From: JBMOOG01 sp049324535
GTDB lineage: Bacteria > Pseudomonadota > Alphaproteobacteria > Rhodobacterales > Rhodobacteraceae
Direction: 5' to 3'
Assembly: GCA_049324535.1 (NCBI GenBank)
Contig: JBMOOG010000028.1
Coordinates: 124,001-188,000, forward strand
DNA: 64,000 nt
Part shown: positions 18,701 through 26,898 of the stretch, one piece after another
Position numbering within the stretch: the stretch's first letter is position 1
How the letters are laid out: each line of letters starts with the position of its first letter
Made by a program: the position numbers and the translations under genes
The notes under the pieces: model-generated
Databases searched by the model: none
Seen by the model: only the letters and a program-made list of their open reading frames with translations
What the model was told of the DNA's origin: nothing

Positions 18701-19540
18701 ATGCCTGATCGCGCCGAATCGTTCGCCTTTGACGCCGACCCCGCCGACCTCAGCCCGCTGTCCGCCGCACTGGCGGAGCGCGGCCGGGAAACCCTGGACA
18801 TGGTGCGCCGCGCGATCGACCGGGCCGATGTGCTGCTGGCGTTCCAGCCGGTCATCCAGACCGTCCGGCCCGACCGGCCCGCCTTCTACGAAGGGCTGGT
18901 GCGCGTTCTCGACGAACAGGGCCGCCTGATTCCCGCCCGCGATTTCATCGACGCGGTGGAGACCTCGGAAACCGGGCGCAAGCTCGACTGCCTCGCGCTC
19001 GAGATGGGGCTGATCGCGCTGTCCTCGGATCCGACGCTGCGGCTGTCGGTGAACATGTCGGCGCGCTCCATCGCCTATCCGCACTGGATGCAGACCCTGC
19101 AACGGGGGCTGGCGGCCGACCCGACCGCGGCCGAGCGCCTGATCCTCGAAATCACCGAATCCTCCGCGATGGTGATGCCCGACATCGTCAGCGTGTTCAT
19201 GAAGGACCTCCAGGCGCTCGGGATCTCGTTTGCCCTCGACGACTTCGGGTCGGGTTTCACCTCGTTCCGCTACCTGCGCGATTTCTGCTTCGACATTCTC
19301 AAGATCGACGGACAGTTCATCCGTGGCATCGACGAAAACCCCGACAACCAGGTTTTGACCCAGGCGCTGCTGTCGATCGCGCGCCATTTCGACATGTTCT
19401 GCGTGGCCGAGTCGGTGGAGACCGCTCGGGACGCCGAGTTTCTGGCAAGCCTCGGGATGGACTGCATGCAGGGCTACTACTTCGGCGCCCCGACGGTGAC
19501 GCCGCCCTGGCAGATCCCCGAGATGCGTCGCCGGGCCTGA
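18701..19540 (+). CDS. Stand-alone EAL domain protein (putative c-di-GMP phosphodiesterase)
   Basis: A 279-residue protein consisting almost wholly of one EAL domain (about residues 45-270), with no GGDEF, PAS or membrane part. The signature reads EGL (YEGLVRVLD) instead of EAL. Other catalytic elements are present: NMSAR, LEITES, DDFGSGF, LKIDGQF, AESVET and QGYYFG. Hydrolysis of c-di-GMP to pGpG is therefore plausible. ATG 18701 fits the domain boundary; the longer frame upstream has no similarity. It is divergent from tag and not in an operon. Confidence 0.88.
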   Translation: MPDRAESFAFDADPADLSPLSAALAERGRETLDMVRRAIDRADVLLAFQPVIQTVRPDRPAFYEGLVRVLDEQGRLIPARDFIDAVETSETGRKLDCLALEMGLIALSSDPTLRLSVNMSARSIAYPHWMQTLQRGLAADPTAAERLILEITESSAMVMPDIVSVFMKDLQALGISFALDDFGSGFTSFRYLRDFCFDILKIDGQFIRGIDENPDNQVLTQALLSIARHFDMFCVAESVETARDAEFLASLGMDCMQGYYFGAPTVTPPWQIPEMRRRA

Positions 19541-19561
19541 CCCACCCCGCCGTCGCCGCAG

Positions 19562-19583
19562 TGCAGCAAAATACCTTGCTGCA
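19562..19583 (+). promoter_or_regulatory. PhaR-like operator upstream of phaA
   Basis: A perfect inverted repeat TGCAGCAA-N6-TTGCTGCA lies 106 bases before the phaA ATG. It fits the TGC-rich CTGC/GCAG pattern bound by the PHB-sensing repressor PhaR in Paracoccus and Rhodobacter. The downstream gene is a PHB synthesis gene, which strongly supports the call. Confidence 0.65.
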
Positions 19584-19689
19584 ACGGCATTGGCGCGTTG
19601 CGCTTTGCCCGGCAATCGCTTAGGGCTGGTATCGGCACGGGGCCCGCCCGGCAGGCTCCGGCAAGGCATGCGCCATAGGAGGGGTTTCC

Positions 19690-20865
19690 ATGTCCAACGT
19701 CGTCATCGTATCGGCAGCCCGTACCGCTGTCGGCAGCTTCAACGGCTCGTTTGCCGACACCCCCGCGCACGATCTCGGCGCCGCGGTGCTGCGCGCCCTT
19801 GTCGAGCGGGCGGGCATCGATCCGGCGGACGTGTCGGAGACCATCCTCGGCCAGGTGCTCACCGCCGGCCAGGGCCAGAACCCCGCCCGGCAGGCGCACA
19901 TCAACGCCGGACTGCCGATCGAAAGCGCCGCGTGGAGCCTCAACCAGGTCTGCGGCTCGGGCCTGCGCGCGGTGGCGCTGGCCGCCCAGCATGTCCAGCT
20001 TGGCGATGCGACCATCGTTGCCGCCGGCGGGCAGGAAAGCATGTCGCTCAGCCCGCACGTCGCGCACCTGCGCGCCGGGCACAAGATGGGCGACATGAAG
20101 TTCATCGACTCGATGATCAAGGACGGGCTCTGGGACGCCTTCAACGGCTATCACATGGGCCAGACCGCCGAGAACGTCGCCCGGCAGTGGCAGATCAGCC
20201 GCGACATGCAGGACGAATTCGCGCTGGCCAGCCAGAACAAGGCCGAGGCGGCGCAGAAGGCCGGCAAGTTCAAGGACGAGATCATCCCCTTCGTGGTCAA
20301 GACCCGGAAGGGCGAGACGGTCGTCGATCAGGACGAATACATCCGCCATGGCGCCACCATCGAGGCGATGCAGAAACTCAAGCCCGCCTTCATCAAGGAC
20401 GGCACCGTGACCGCCGGCAATGCCTCGGGCATCAACGACGGCGCGGCCGGTGTCCTGGTGATGTCGGAAGCCGAGGCGGCGCGCCGGGGCCTGACGCCCA
20501 TCGCCCGGATCGCGTCCTACGCGACCGCCGGGCTCGATCCGTCGATCATGGGCTGCGGCCCGATCCCGGCCTCGCGCAAGGCGCTCGAGAAGGCCGGCTG
20601 GAAGGCCTCCGACCTTGACCTGATCGAGGCGAACGAGGCCTTCGCCGCCCAGGCTTGCGCGGTGAACAAGGACATGGGCTGGGATCCGGACCGGGTGAAC
20701 GTCAACGGCGGCGCCATCGCCATCGGCCACCCGATCGGCGCCTCGGGTGCGCGCATCCTGAACACGCTCCTGCACGAGATGAAGCGGCGCGGCGCCAGGA
20801 AGGGTCTGGCCACGCTCTGCATCGGCGGCGGCATGGGCGTCGCCATGTGCGTCGAGGGCAACTGA
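19690..20865 (+). CDS. phaA: Acetyl-CoA C-acetyltransferase (beta-ketothiolase)
   Basis: A 391-residue thiolase that condenses two acetyl-CoA to acetoacetyl-CoA, the first step of polyhydroxybutyrate synthesis. The catalytic Cys is in NQVCGSGLRAV, the His in IGHPIGASGARIL, and the second Cys in CIGGGMGVAMC. Length is exactly that of biosynthetic PhaA. An aggaggggttt ribosome site precedes the ATG. It is followed by phaB after a hairpin, and preceded by a PhaR-like operator. Confidence 0.97.
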   Translation: MSNVVIVSAARTAVGSFNGSFADTPAHDLGAAVLRALVERAGIDPADVSETILGQVLTAGQGQNPARQAHINAGLPIESAAWSLNQVCGSGLRAVALAAQHVQLGDATIVAAGGQESMSLSPHVAHLRAGHKMGDMKFIDSMIKDGLWDAFNGYHMGQTAENVARQWQISRDMQDEFALASQNKAEAAQKAGKFKDEIIPFVVKTRKGETVVDQDEYIRHGATIEAMQKLKPAFIKDGTVTAGNASGINDGAAGVLVMSEAEAARRGLTPIARIASYATAGLDPSIMGCGPIPASRKALEKAGWKASDLDLIEANEAFAAQACAVNKDMGWDPDRVNVNGGAIAIGHPIGASGARILNTLLHEMKRRGARKGLATLCIGGGMGVAMCVEGN

Positions 20866-20894
20866 GCCGACGGCTTCGCTGCACATGCAAAATA

Positions 20895-20919
20895 GGCGCG
20901 CAATATAATTGCGCGCCCT
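20895..20919 (+). terminator. Hairpin between phaA and phaB
   Basis: Perfect ten-base arms GGCGCGCAAT/ATTGCGCGCC with a three-base loop are followed by CTTTCC. The T-run is short, so partial termination or mRNA processing that sets the phaA:phaB ratio is as likely as full termination. Confidence 0.6.
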
Positions 20920-20970
20920 TTCCATTTTGGGTAACACCGTTTCAAGCGCCATTCATCGAGGGGAGGAATC

Positions 20971-21696
20971 ATGTCGAAGGTCGCATTGGTCACCGGGGGG
21001 TCGCGCGGGATTGGCGCGGCCATCTCCATCGCCCTGAAAAACGCGGGCTATTCGGTGGCGGCAAATTACGCCGGCAATGACGAGGCCGCGGCGAAGTTCA
21101 CGGCGGAGACCGGCATCCCGACCTACAAGTGGTCGGTCGCGGATTACGATGCATGCGCAGCGGGCATCGCGAAGGTCGAGGCCGACCTCGGCCCCGTCTC
21201 GGTGCTGGTGAACAACGCCGGCATCACCCGCGACGCCATGTTCCACAAGATGACCGTGCAGCAGTGGAAGGAGGTCATCGACACCAACCTCTCGGGCCTC
21301 TTCAACATGACCCATCCGCTCTGGTCGGGGATGCGTGACCGCAAGTTCGGCCGGGTCATCAACATCAGTTCGATCAACGGCCAGAAGGGTCAGGCCGGCC
21401 AGGCCAACTATTCGGCCGCGAAGGCGGGGGATCTGGGCTTCACCAAGGCGCTCGCCCAGGAAGGCGCCCGCGCCGGCATCACCGTGAACGCGATCTGCCC
21501 CGGCTACATCGCCACCGAAATGGTGAAGGCGATCGACGAGAAGGTGCTGAACGAACGGATCATCCCGCAGATCCCCGTCGGCCGGCTGGGCAAACCCGAA
21601 GAGATCGCGCGGATCGTGGTCTTCCTCGCCTCGCCGGACGCCGGCTTCATCACCGGCTCGACGATCTCGGCCAACGGCGGCCAGTTCTTCGTCTGA
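20971..21696 (+). CDS. phaB: Acetoacetyl-CoA reductase
   Basis: A 241-residue short-chain dehydrogenase that reduces acetoacetyl-CoA to (R)-3-hydroxybutyryl-CoA with NADPH. The cofactor loop VTGGSRGIG, the VNNAGITRDAMFHKM segment, the catalytic Ser in INISSINGQKGQ, and YSAAKAG (Tyr and Lys) are all present. These, and the position after phaA, identify PhaB rather than FabG. A ggggagg ribosome site precedes the ATG. phaC and phaR are not in the window. Confidence 0.96.
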   Translation: MSKVALVTGGSRGIGAAISIALKNAGYSVAANYAGNDEAAAKFTAETGIPTYKWSVADYDACAAGIAKVEADLGPVSVLVNNAGITRDAMFHKMTVQQWKEVIDTNLSGLFNMTHPLWSGMRDRKFGRVINISSINGQKGQAGQANYSAAKAGDLGFTKALAQEGARAGITVNAICPGYIATEMVKAIDEKVLNERIIPQIPVGRLGKPEEIARIVVFLASPDAGFITGSTISANGGQFFV

Positions 21697-21720
21697 CGCC
21701 GCGCCCATCCCCGCGACTTT

Positions 21721-21752
21721 CCCCGCGACCGCCCTTGCGGCGCCGCGCGGGG
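21721..21752 (+). terminator. Possible stem-loop after phaB
   Basis: CCCCGCG and CGCGGGG arms flank an inner CCGC/GCGG stem, 25 bases after the phaB stop. There is no T-run. It is a weak candidate terminator. Confidence 0.3.
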
Positions 21753-21770
21753 ACGGGCATCTGTGTCGGC

Positions 21771-22655
21771 ATGAGACATCCCCTTTCCCGGAACCGCGCG
21801 ACGCTGATCGGCTTCGTGGCCGTGCTCCTCTGGGCGCTGCTGGCCCTTCTGACCGTGGGCACCGAGCCGGTGCCGCCGTTCCAGCTCAATGCGATGACCT
21901 TCGCGCTGGGCGGGCTGGTCGGGCTCGGGTGGATTGCCGCGACCGGCGGCTGGTCCGACCTGCGGCGGGTGGGCTGGCCGGTCTATGCGCTGGGGACGGC
22001 GGGCCTCTTCGGCTATCATGCGCTCTACTTCGCGGCGCTGCGCCTCGCCCCCGCCGCCGAGGCAAGCCTGATCGCCTATCTCTGGCCGCTGCTGATCGTT
22101 CTCTTGTCCGGGCTTCTTCCGGGCGAGCGCCTGCGGATCCTGCATGTGGTCGGGGCGGCGCTGGCCTTCGCGGGCGCGGCCCTGATCGTCGCGGGCGGCG
22201 TCGCGTCGCCGCACCCCGGCGCCCTGCCCGGATACGGGCTTGCCTTTCTCTGCGCCCTGACCTGGGCCTTCTATTCGGTCGGCTCGCGGCGGCTTGGCGC
22301 GGTCCCCACGGCCAGCGTCGCGGTCTTCTGTCTGGCGACCGCGGCCCTGTCGGTGCCGGCCCATCTCGTCTTCGAGACCACGGCCTGGCCGAACGGCGGG
22401 GCCGGCTGGCTTGCCGTTCTGGCGCTGGGCGCGGGGCCGGTCGGGCTTGCGTTCTACGTCTGGGACGTGGGCATGAAGAAGGGCGATATCCAGCTTCTGG
22501 GCGTCGCGTCCTACGCGGCCCCGCTTCTGTCGACGCTGGCTCTGGTCGCCGCGGGCCGGACCCGGGCAAGCCTGACCATCCTGGCCGCCGCGGTCGTCAT
22601 AACCGCGGGGGCCGCGCTGGCCGCCTGGGCCAGCGCCCGATCACGAAGGCTGTAG
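21771..22655 (+). CDS. EamA/DMT family exporter (YddG-like)
   Basis: A 294-residue integral membrane protein with about ten helices in two EamA repeats. The N-terminal NRATLIGFVAVLLWALLALL resembles the aromatic amino acid exporter YddG. The protein probably exports amino acids or related metabolites across the inner membrane. I prefer ATG 21771 over the upstream TTG because only the former leads directly into the first helix. No operon partner is apparent. Confidence 0.85.
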   Translation: MRHPLSRNRATLIGFVAVLLWALLALLTVGTEPVPPFQLNAMTFALGGLVGLGWIAATGGWSDLRRVGWPVYALGTAGLFGYHALYFAALRLAPAAEASLIAYLWPLLIVLLSGLLPGERLRILHVVGAALAFAGAALIVAGGVASPHPGALPGYGLAFLCALTWAFYSVGSRRLGAVPTASVAVFCLATAALSVPAHLVFETTAWPNGGAGWLAVLALGAGPVGLAFYVWDVGMKKGDIQLLGVASYAAPLLSTLALVAAGRTRASLTILAAAVVITAGAALAAWASARSRRL

Positions 22656-22687
22656 GGGGGGCGCGGTCCGTCTGCCGGAGCCGAACG

Positions 22688-22855
22688 TCAGACCTGGGAA
22701 AGCCGGGTAATCTCTTCCTTGAGACGGAGTTTCTGCTTCTTCAGGTCGGCGATCACCAGATCGTCGACCCCGGGGCTGCGCTGGGCCTCTTCGACCGCCA
22801 GCGAGAGGGATTCATGCTTCTTGCGGAGTTCCAGCAGGTGGGAATGCAGCGACAT
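22688..22855 (-). CDS. YdcH/DUF465 family small protein
   Basis: A 55-residue protein starting MSLHSHLLELRKKHESLSLA and rich in Leu, Lys and Glu, predicted to be a helical coiled coil. An agaggag ribosome site precedes the ATG. The DUF465 family is common in proteobacteria and has no settled function. The gene lies alone, convergent with the exporter gene. It was read from sequence at its proper short start rather than from a long open frame. Confidence 0.85.
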   Translation of the reverse strand: MSLHSHLLELRKKHESLSLAVEEAQRSPGVDDLVIADLKKQKLRLKEEITRLSQV

Positions 22856-22976
22856 CGGGTCGACTCCTCTGTTGTGAACCTCTGTCACAAGTCCATCACA
22901 TTCGGCGAGTCGTGTCACCCCCCGGCGGTTGCCCGAGCCGACACGTCCTCGTGCACGGCCGCCCGGTGCCGGCGCG

Positions 22977-23735
22977 CTACCAGTCGATGGGCGCGGCGTC
23001 CCGCAGAATGGCGCGGGCCTCGGGGGACAGGTCGTCGCCGTCGCGCAGATGCCGGGGGCCCGCGTGCAGGACAAGCGGGGAGAGAAGTCGCAGCGGCGCC
23101 CGCGCGCCCTTGCGGGCACGGACGAGAACCCGTCCCGCAGGTCGGCCCGCCCGCGGGACAAGCGGCAGGATAACCAGGGCGCCGGTCCGCCCCGACAGGG
23201 GCTCCAGAAGGTCGGCCAGCCGTTCGGCCGCCTGGATGACGACCAGCGTCCCTCCGGGCCGGAGCCGCCGAAGCCCGGCATCGATCCAGACCGGAAGCGG
23301 TGTGTCCTCGCGCTGGGCGTCCTCGCGTCCGACGTCGCGGGCGGTGGTGCCCGACCCGGACGCGAAATAGGGCGGGTTGGCAAAGACCACGTCGAACGCC
23401 TGCGCGCGCAGGGCGGCGGGCATGGTGGCGAGATCGCCCTCCTCGACCGTCAGGGGCAGCGCGTTCGCCGCCGCGTTGGTGCGGGCGAGGCGGGCGTAGG
23501 CGGGCTGGCGCTCGAGCGCGTGCGCCACGATCCCCGGCACACGCGACAAGAGGCACAGGCTGGCCACCCCGGCCCCGCAGCCGAGTTCCAGCACCCGATC
23601 GCCCCGCCGGGCGGGCACGGCGGCGGCCAGCAGCACCGCGTCCATCGCCGAACGGAAGCCTGCCTTCGGCTGAAGGATGCGCAGGCGACCGTCAAGGAAC
23701 CCGTCGGCGGTCAGATCGTCGGGCGCAAACATCAT
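22977..23735 (-). CDS. TrmN6-like methyltransferase
   Basis: A 252-residue SAM-dependent N6-adenine methyltransferase-like protein. The SAM motif VLELGCGAGVASLCLL and the catalytic motif NPPYF are clear, and LQPKAGFRSAMDAVLLAA is typical of the tRNA1(Val) A37 methyltransferase group. The start overlaps the stop of the upstream DUF2007 gene (ATGA). The tRNA substrate is inferred from family resemblance. Confidence 0.88.
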   Translation of the reverse strand: MMFAPDDLTADGFLDGRLRILQPKAGFRSAMDAVLLAAAVPARRGDRVLELGCGAGVASLCLLSRVPGIVAHALERQPAYARLARTNAAANALPLTVEEGDLATMPAALRAQAFDVVFANPPYFASGSGTTARDVGREDAQREDTPLPVWIDAGLRRLRPGGTLVVIQAAERLADLLEPLSGRTGALVILPLVPRAGRPAGRVLVRARKGARAPLRLLSPLVLHAGPRHLRDGDDLSPEARAILRDAAPIDW

Positions 23736-23950
23736 CCGCCTTCCGGCTCGATGCCGTTGTCGCGCAGGATGGCGCGGGCCATGAACAGGTCGCGGTCCGC
23801 AACCATCAGCCTGCGCGGCAATATGCCTAGGCTGCCCTCCAGTACGCTCATGTGGACGTCGAGCGCAAAGGCCGCTATACCCTCTCCGTCGAGAAGGGCC
23901 GTTGCAAAGGCGAGTGTCGTCGGGTCAGTGGTGCGCAGAAGCTCTTTCAT
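23732..23950 (-). CDS. DUF2007 family small protein
   Basis: A 72-residue protein, MKELLRTTDPTTLAFATALL at the N-terminus, with the DUF2007 pattern (a putative signal-transducing PII-like fold). Its stop overlaps the methyltransferase start, so the two form a translationally coupled pair. It is divergent from the polyprenyl synthase gene across a 48-base gap that holds a perfect inverted repeat. Confidence 0.85.
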   Translation of the reverse strand: MKELLRTTDPTTLAFATALLDGEGIAAFALDVHMSVLEGSLGILPRRLMVADRDLFMARAILRDNGIEPEGG

Positions 23951-23970
23951 AATGAATGACTTAACGGCAA

Positions 23971-23990
23971 CACTCGACGAATGTCGAGTG
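23971..23990. promoter_or_regulatory. Perfect inverted repeat between DUF2007 and polyprenyl synthase genes
   Basis: CACTCGAC-GAAT-GTCGAGTG, eight-base arms, lies in a short divergent promoter region. It covers the ATG at 23981, which supports a later translation start for the synthase. It is operator-like; the binding protein is unknown. Confidence 0.5.
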
Positions 23991-23998
23991 ATCTCGGG

Positions 23999-25006
23999 AT
24001 GAGAATGGGACTGGACGAGACACCGCACCTGCCCCACGACCGGCTCAGTGCCTGGCTTGCCGACGACATGGCGGCCGTGAATGCGCTGATCCGCCTGCGC
24101 ATGGCCTCGGAACATGCGCCGCGCATCCCCGAGGTGACGGCGCATCTGGTCGAGGCCGGCGGCAAGCGTCTGCGCCCGATGCTGACGCTCGCGGCGGCGC
24201 GCCTGTGCGGCTACGAAGGCCCCTTTCACATCCACCTGGCCGCGACGGTCGAGTTCATCCACACCGCGACGCTGCTGCACGACGACGTGGTGGACGAAAG
24301 CGCCCAGCGGCGCGGGCGGCCGACGGCCAACCTGCTGTGGGACAACAAGTCCAGCGTGCTTGTGGGCGACTATCTCTTTGCCCGGTCCTTCCAGCTGATG
24401 ACTGAAACCGGATCGTTGCGAGTGCTGAACATCCTTGCCAACGCCTCGGCCACCATTGCCGAAGGCGAGGTTCTGCAACTGACGGCGGCGCAGGATCTGC
24501 GCACCGACGAGGCCATCTACCTGAAGGTGATCCGCGGCAAGACGGCGGCGCTGTTCGCCGCGGCGACCGAGGTGGGCGGCGTCATCGCGAACGCGCCCGA
24601 GGCGCAGGTCACGGCGCTTCGCGACTACGGCGATGCCCTGGGCATCGCGTTCCAGATCGCCGACGATCTTCTGGACTACGGCATCGCCGGACAGGGGATC
24701 GGCAAGAACATCGGCGACGACTTCCGCGAACGCAAGCTGACGCTGCCGGTCATCAAGGCGGTGGCGCAGGCCGATGCCGAAGAGCGCGCCTTCTGGCAGC
24801 GCACCATCGAGAAGGGCGACCAGCGGCCCGGCGATCTGGACCGGGCGATGGCGATCCTGAAGCGCCACGGGGCGCTCGAGGCGGCGCGGGACGATGCGCT
24901 GCAATGGTCCGCGAAGGCGCGCGCGTCGCTTGCGGTCCTGCCCGATCACGATCTGCGCGCGATGCTGTCGGACCTCGCCGACTACGTGGTGGCGCGTCTC
25001 GTCTGA
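23999..25006 (+). CDS. ispB: Polyprenyl diphosphate synthase (ubiquinone side chain)
   Basis: About 335 residues of an all-trans long-chain prenyl transferase. The first Asp-rich motif is in LLHDDVVDESAQRRG, the second in IADDLLDYG, and GGKRLRPML binds the diphosphate. It should make the octa- or decaprenyl chain that UbiA attaches to 4-hydroxybenzoate. Starts at 23981, 23999 and 24005 are all possible; I chose 23999 because 23981 lies in an inverted repeat and lacks a ribosome site. It is convergent with the next gene, five bases apart. Confidence 0.9.
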   Translation: MRMGLDETPHLPHDRLSAWLADDMAAVNALIRLRMASEHAPRIPEVTAHLVEAGGKRLRPMLTLAAARLCGYEGPFHIHLAATVEFIHTATLLHDDVVDESAQRRGRPTANLLWDNKSSVLVGDYLFARSFQLMTETGSLRVLNILANASATIAEGEVLQLTAAQDLRTDEAIYLKVIRGKTAALFAAATEVGGVIANAPEAQVTALRDYGDALGIAFQIADDLLDYGIAGQGIGKNIGDDFRERKLTLPVIKAVAQADAEERAFWQRTIEKGDQRPGDLDRAMAILKRHGALEAARDDALQWSAKARASLAVLPDHDLRAMLSDLADYVVARLV

Positions 25007-25011
25007 TCGGC

Positions 25012-25992
25012 TCAGTAGCCGTTGCCCGTCCAGCGCATCCGGGCATAGGCGCCGCCGCCCGTGTGCGGCTGGCTCAGGATGTCCGGCCAGCCGCCGACCC
25101 CGGACTTCAGGTCCAGCCAGTAGGGACCGCCGCCGATCATCCCCGCGACCGAGCGCCGGAACGGCCGGCCGGCCGCCTCGGCGTGGAAGATGTGGGTCTC
25201 GCAGCCGGTGATGCCGAACCAGGTCGGATCGCAGAGCGTCGCGATCAGCAGATAGCGGCCGTCGCGGAACGGAATGAGGTCGCCGTGGACCTCGACCGGA
25301 TGGCCGGCTCCGGCCGAGGACTGCCCGATCTCGGAGACCAGAAGCGACCGGGTGTAGGTCTCGCCCTGCGCGTCCTTCAGGGCAACGCTGCCGGTCGTCA
25401 CGAAGCGGGACGGGTCGGTGTCGGGCGTTGCCTCCGGCGTGACCGCTCCGGCGGCGGGCGCCGCGCCGATGCGCGCGCCCGAGGGGCAGACAGCCTCGAG
25501 TTCGGAAAGCGCCGCGACGGCCTGCGCAAGGGGCAGGTCGGCGAAGGCCGGAAGCGGCAGACCGGGATCGTCGAACGCAAGCCCGATGCGGTTGCCGCGG
25601 GTCATCGCCTCGACCAGCGGTTTCTGCAGGGCCCTGTTCAGCGGAGCGGCCGGCATGAACGGCACGTCGCGGTTGGCGTGGAATTCGAGGCGGATGACGG
25701 GCCGGCCGTCCACCAGCACCGTGGCCGGGGCACGGGTCGGAAAGGCGTTGAGCCCCGACCACAGCGCAACCGACACGCCCTGCCCCCGCGTGCATTCGAA
25801 GGCAATGCAGGGCTGATAGCTCTCGCCGGTCGGATCGATCGCGCGGCCCGCGGCACAGCCGACGGCGTTGAGCGTGGCATCCGACGCCCCGAAGAACCAC
25901 CCCGGAGGATTGTCCGCACGCAGCCGAGCCGGGCCGTGCACCAGCGCCGCAAGCAGGACCGCCAGGCCCGTCCGTACCGCCTGAGACCGCAT
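25012..25992 (-). CDS. Secreted protein of unknown function
   Basis: A 326-residue protein with an N-terminal signal-like segment (AVRTGLAVLLAALVHGPARL). The mature part has several cysteines in CAAGRAIDP, CIAFECTRG and a later C-x7-C pair around CDPTWFGITGC. A low-complexity Ala/Pro/Thr stretch lies near residues 180-200. I recognise no domain. It lies downstream of ispE on the same strand with a hairpin between, so it may be a separate unit. Confidence 0.7.
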   Translation of the reverse strand: MRSQAVRTGLAVLLAALVHGPARLRADNPPGWFFGASDATLNAVGCAAGRAIDPTGESYQPCIAFECTRGQGVSVALWSGLNAFPTRAPATVLVDGRPVIRLEFHANRDVPFMPAAPLNRALQKPLVEAMTRGNRIGLAFDDPGLPLPAFADLPLAQAVAALSELEAVCPSGARIGAAPAAGAVTPEATPDTDPSRFVTTGSVALKDAQGETYTRSLLVSEIGQSSAGAGHPVEVHGDLIPFRDGRYLLIATLCDPTWFGITGCETHIFHAEAAGRPFRRSVAGMIGGGPYWLDLKSGVGGWPDILSQPHTGGGAYARMRWTGNGY

Positions 25993-26016
25993 GGCTCACC
26001 CCGCATTCCCGATCCG

Positions 26017-26036
26017 CCCCATGCTGACGCATGGGG
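26017..26036 (-). terminator. Perfect hairpin downstream of ispE
   Basis: CCCCATGC-TGAC-GCATGGGG lies 20 bases after the ispE stop and just before the next minus-strand start. There is no T-run. It may be a weak terminator or a 5' structure of the next mRNA. Confidence 0.4.
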
Positions 26037-26055
26037 TCCGGGCCGGCAACCTCCG

Positions 26056-26898
26056 TCAGCGCAGCAGCGGCGCCGCCTCGACCCACCAGGCGGGATGCGC
26101 CCGGCGCAGCGCCGACTGCGCCCGCCCGGCCTCGGCCTCGCCGGCAAAGAGCCCGAAACAGGTGGCGCCCGATCCCGACATGCGGGCGAAAAGGCAGCCG
26201 GACTGCGCGGCAAGCGCCGTGCGGCAGAGCGCGACCGGCGGGGCGAGCGCGGCCGCCGCGGGTTCGAGGTCGTTGCGCATCGCCGCGATGAAGCGGGCCA
26301 GCGACGGGGCATCGGCAAAGTCCGGCAGGGCCGCCGGCATCGGCGGGTTGTCGGGGCGCGCCAGCCCGGCAAAGACCGCGGGCGTGGCCACCGGCACAGC
26401 GGGATTGGCCAGCACCAGCCAGGCTTGCGGCATGGGCAGTGGCTCGGACAGGCGCTCGCCCAGACCGGTCATGCGGCGCGGGCGCGGGTCGAGACAGACC
26501 GGAACATCCGCGCCCAGCGCCATCGTCGCGGCCGCGTCGGGCAGCGCGCGACCCTCGAGGACGCACAGGGCCCGGATCGTGGCCGCCGCATCGGCCGAGC
26601 CGCCGCCGATGCCGGACGCCACCGGCAGCGCCTTGTGCAGCGTCAGCGCCACGTCGGTCGCGCCGAGAAACCGCGCCGCCTTCAGCACCAGGTTGTCGGC
26701 CGGGTCGAGGCTGGCCGCGAACGGGCCGTCGATCGCAAGCCCGAGACCCTCGGCCCGACGGGCGCCGATCGTGTCACCCACGCCGGCGAAGACGACCAGG
26801 CTGTCAAGCTCGTGATACCCGTCGGGGCGGCGGCCGGTGACGTGGAGGGTCAGGTTGATCTTGGCCGGGGCGAATTCCCGCGCTTCGTCAGTCGCCAT
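26056..26898 (-). CDS. ispE: 4-diphosphocytidyl-2-C-methyl-D-erythritol kinase
   Basis: A 280-residue GHMP kinase of the MEP isoprenoid pathway; it phosphorylates CDP-ME on the 2-hydroxyl using ATP. FAPAKINLTLHVTGRRPDGY at the N-terminus and the ATP loop LPVASGIGGGSADAAAT are diagnostic. Its start overlaps the end of the upstream TPR gene by 11 bases, giving a two-gene unit. The isoprene units feed quinone side-chain synthesis encoded nearby. Confidence 0.95.
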   Translation of the reverse strand: MATDEAREFAPAKINLTLHVTGRRPDGYHELDSLVVFAGVGDTIGARRAEGLGLAIDGPFAASLDPADNLVLKAARFLGATDVALTLHKALPVASGIGGGSADAAATIRALCVLEGRALPDAAATMALGADVPVCLDPRPRRMTGLGERLSEPLPMPQAWLVLANPAVPVATPAVFAGLARPDNPPMPAALPDFADAPSLARFIAAMRNDLEPAAAALAPPVALCRTALAAQSGCLFARMSGSGATCFGLFAGEAEAGRAQSALRRAHPAWWVEAAPLLR

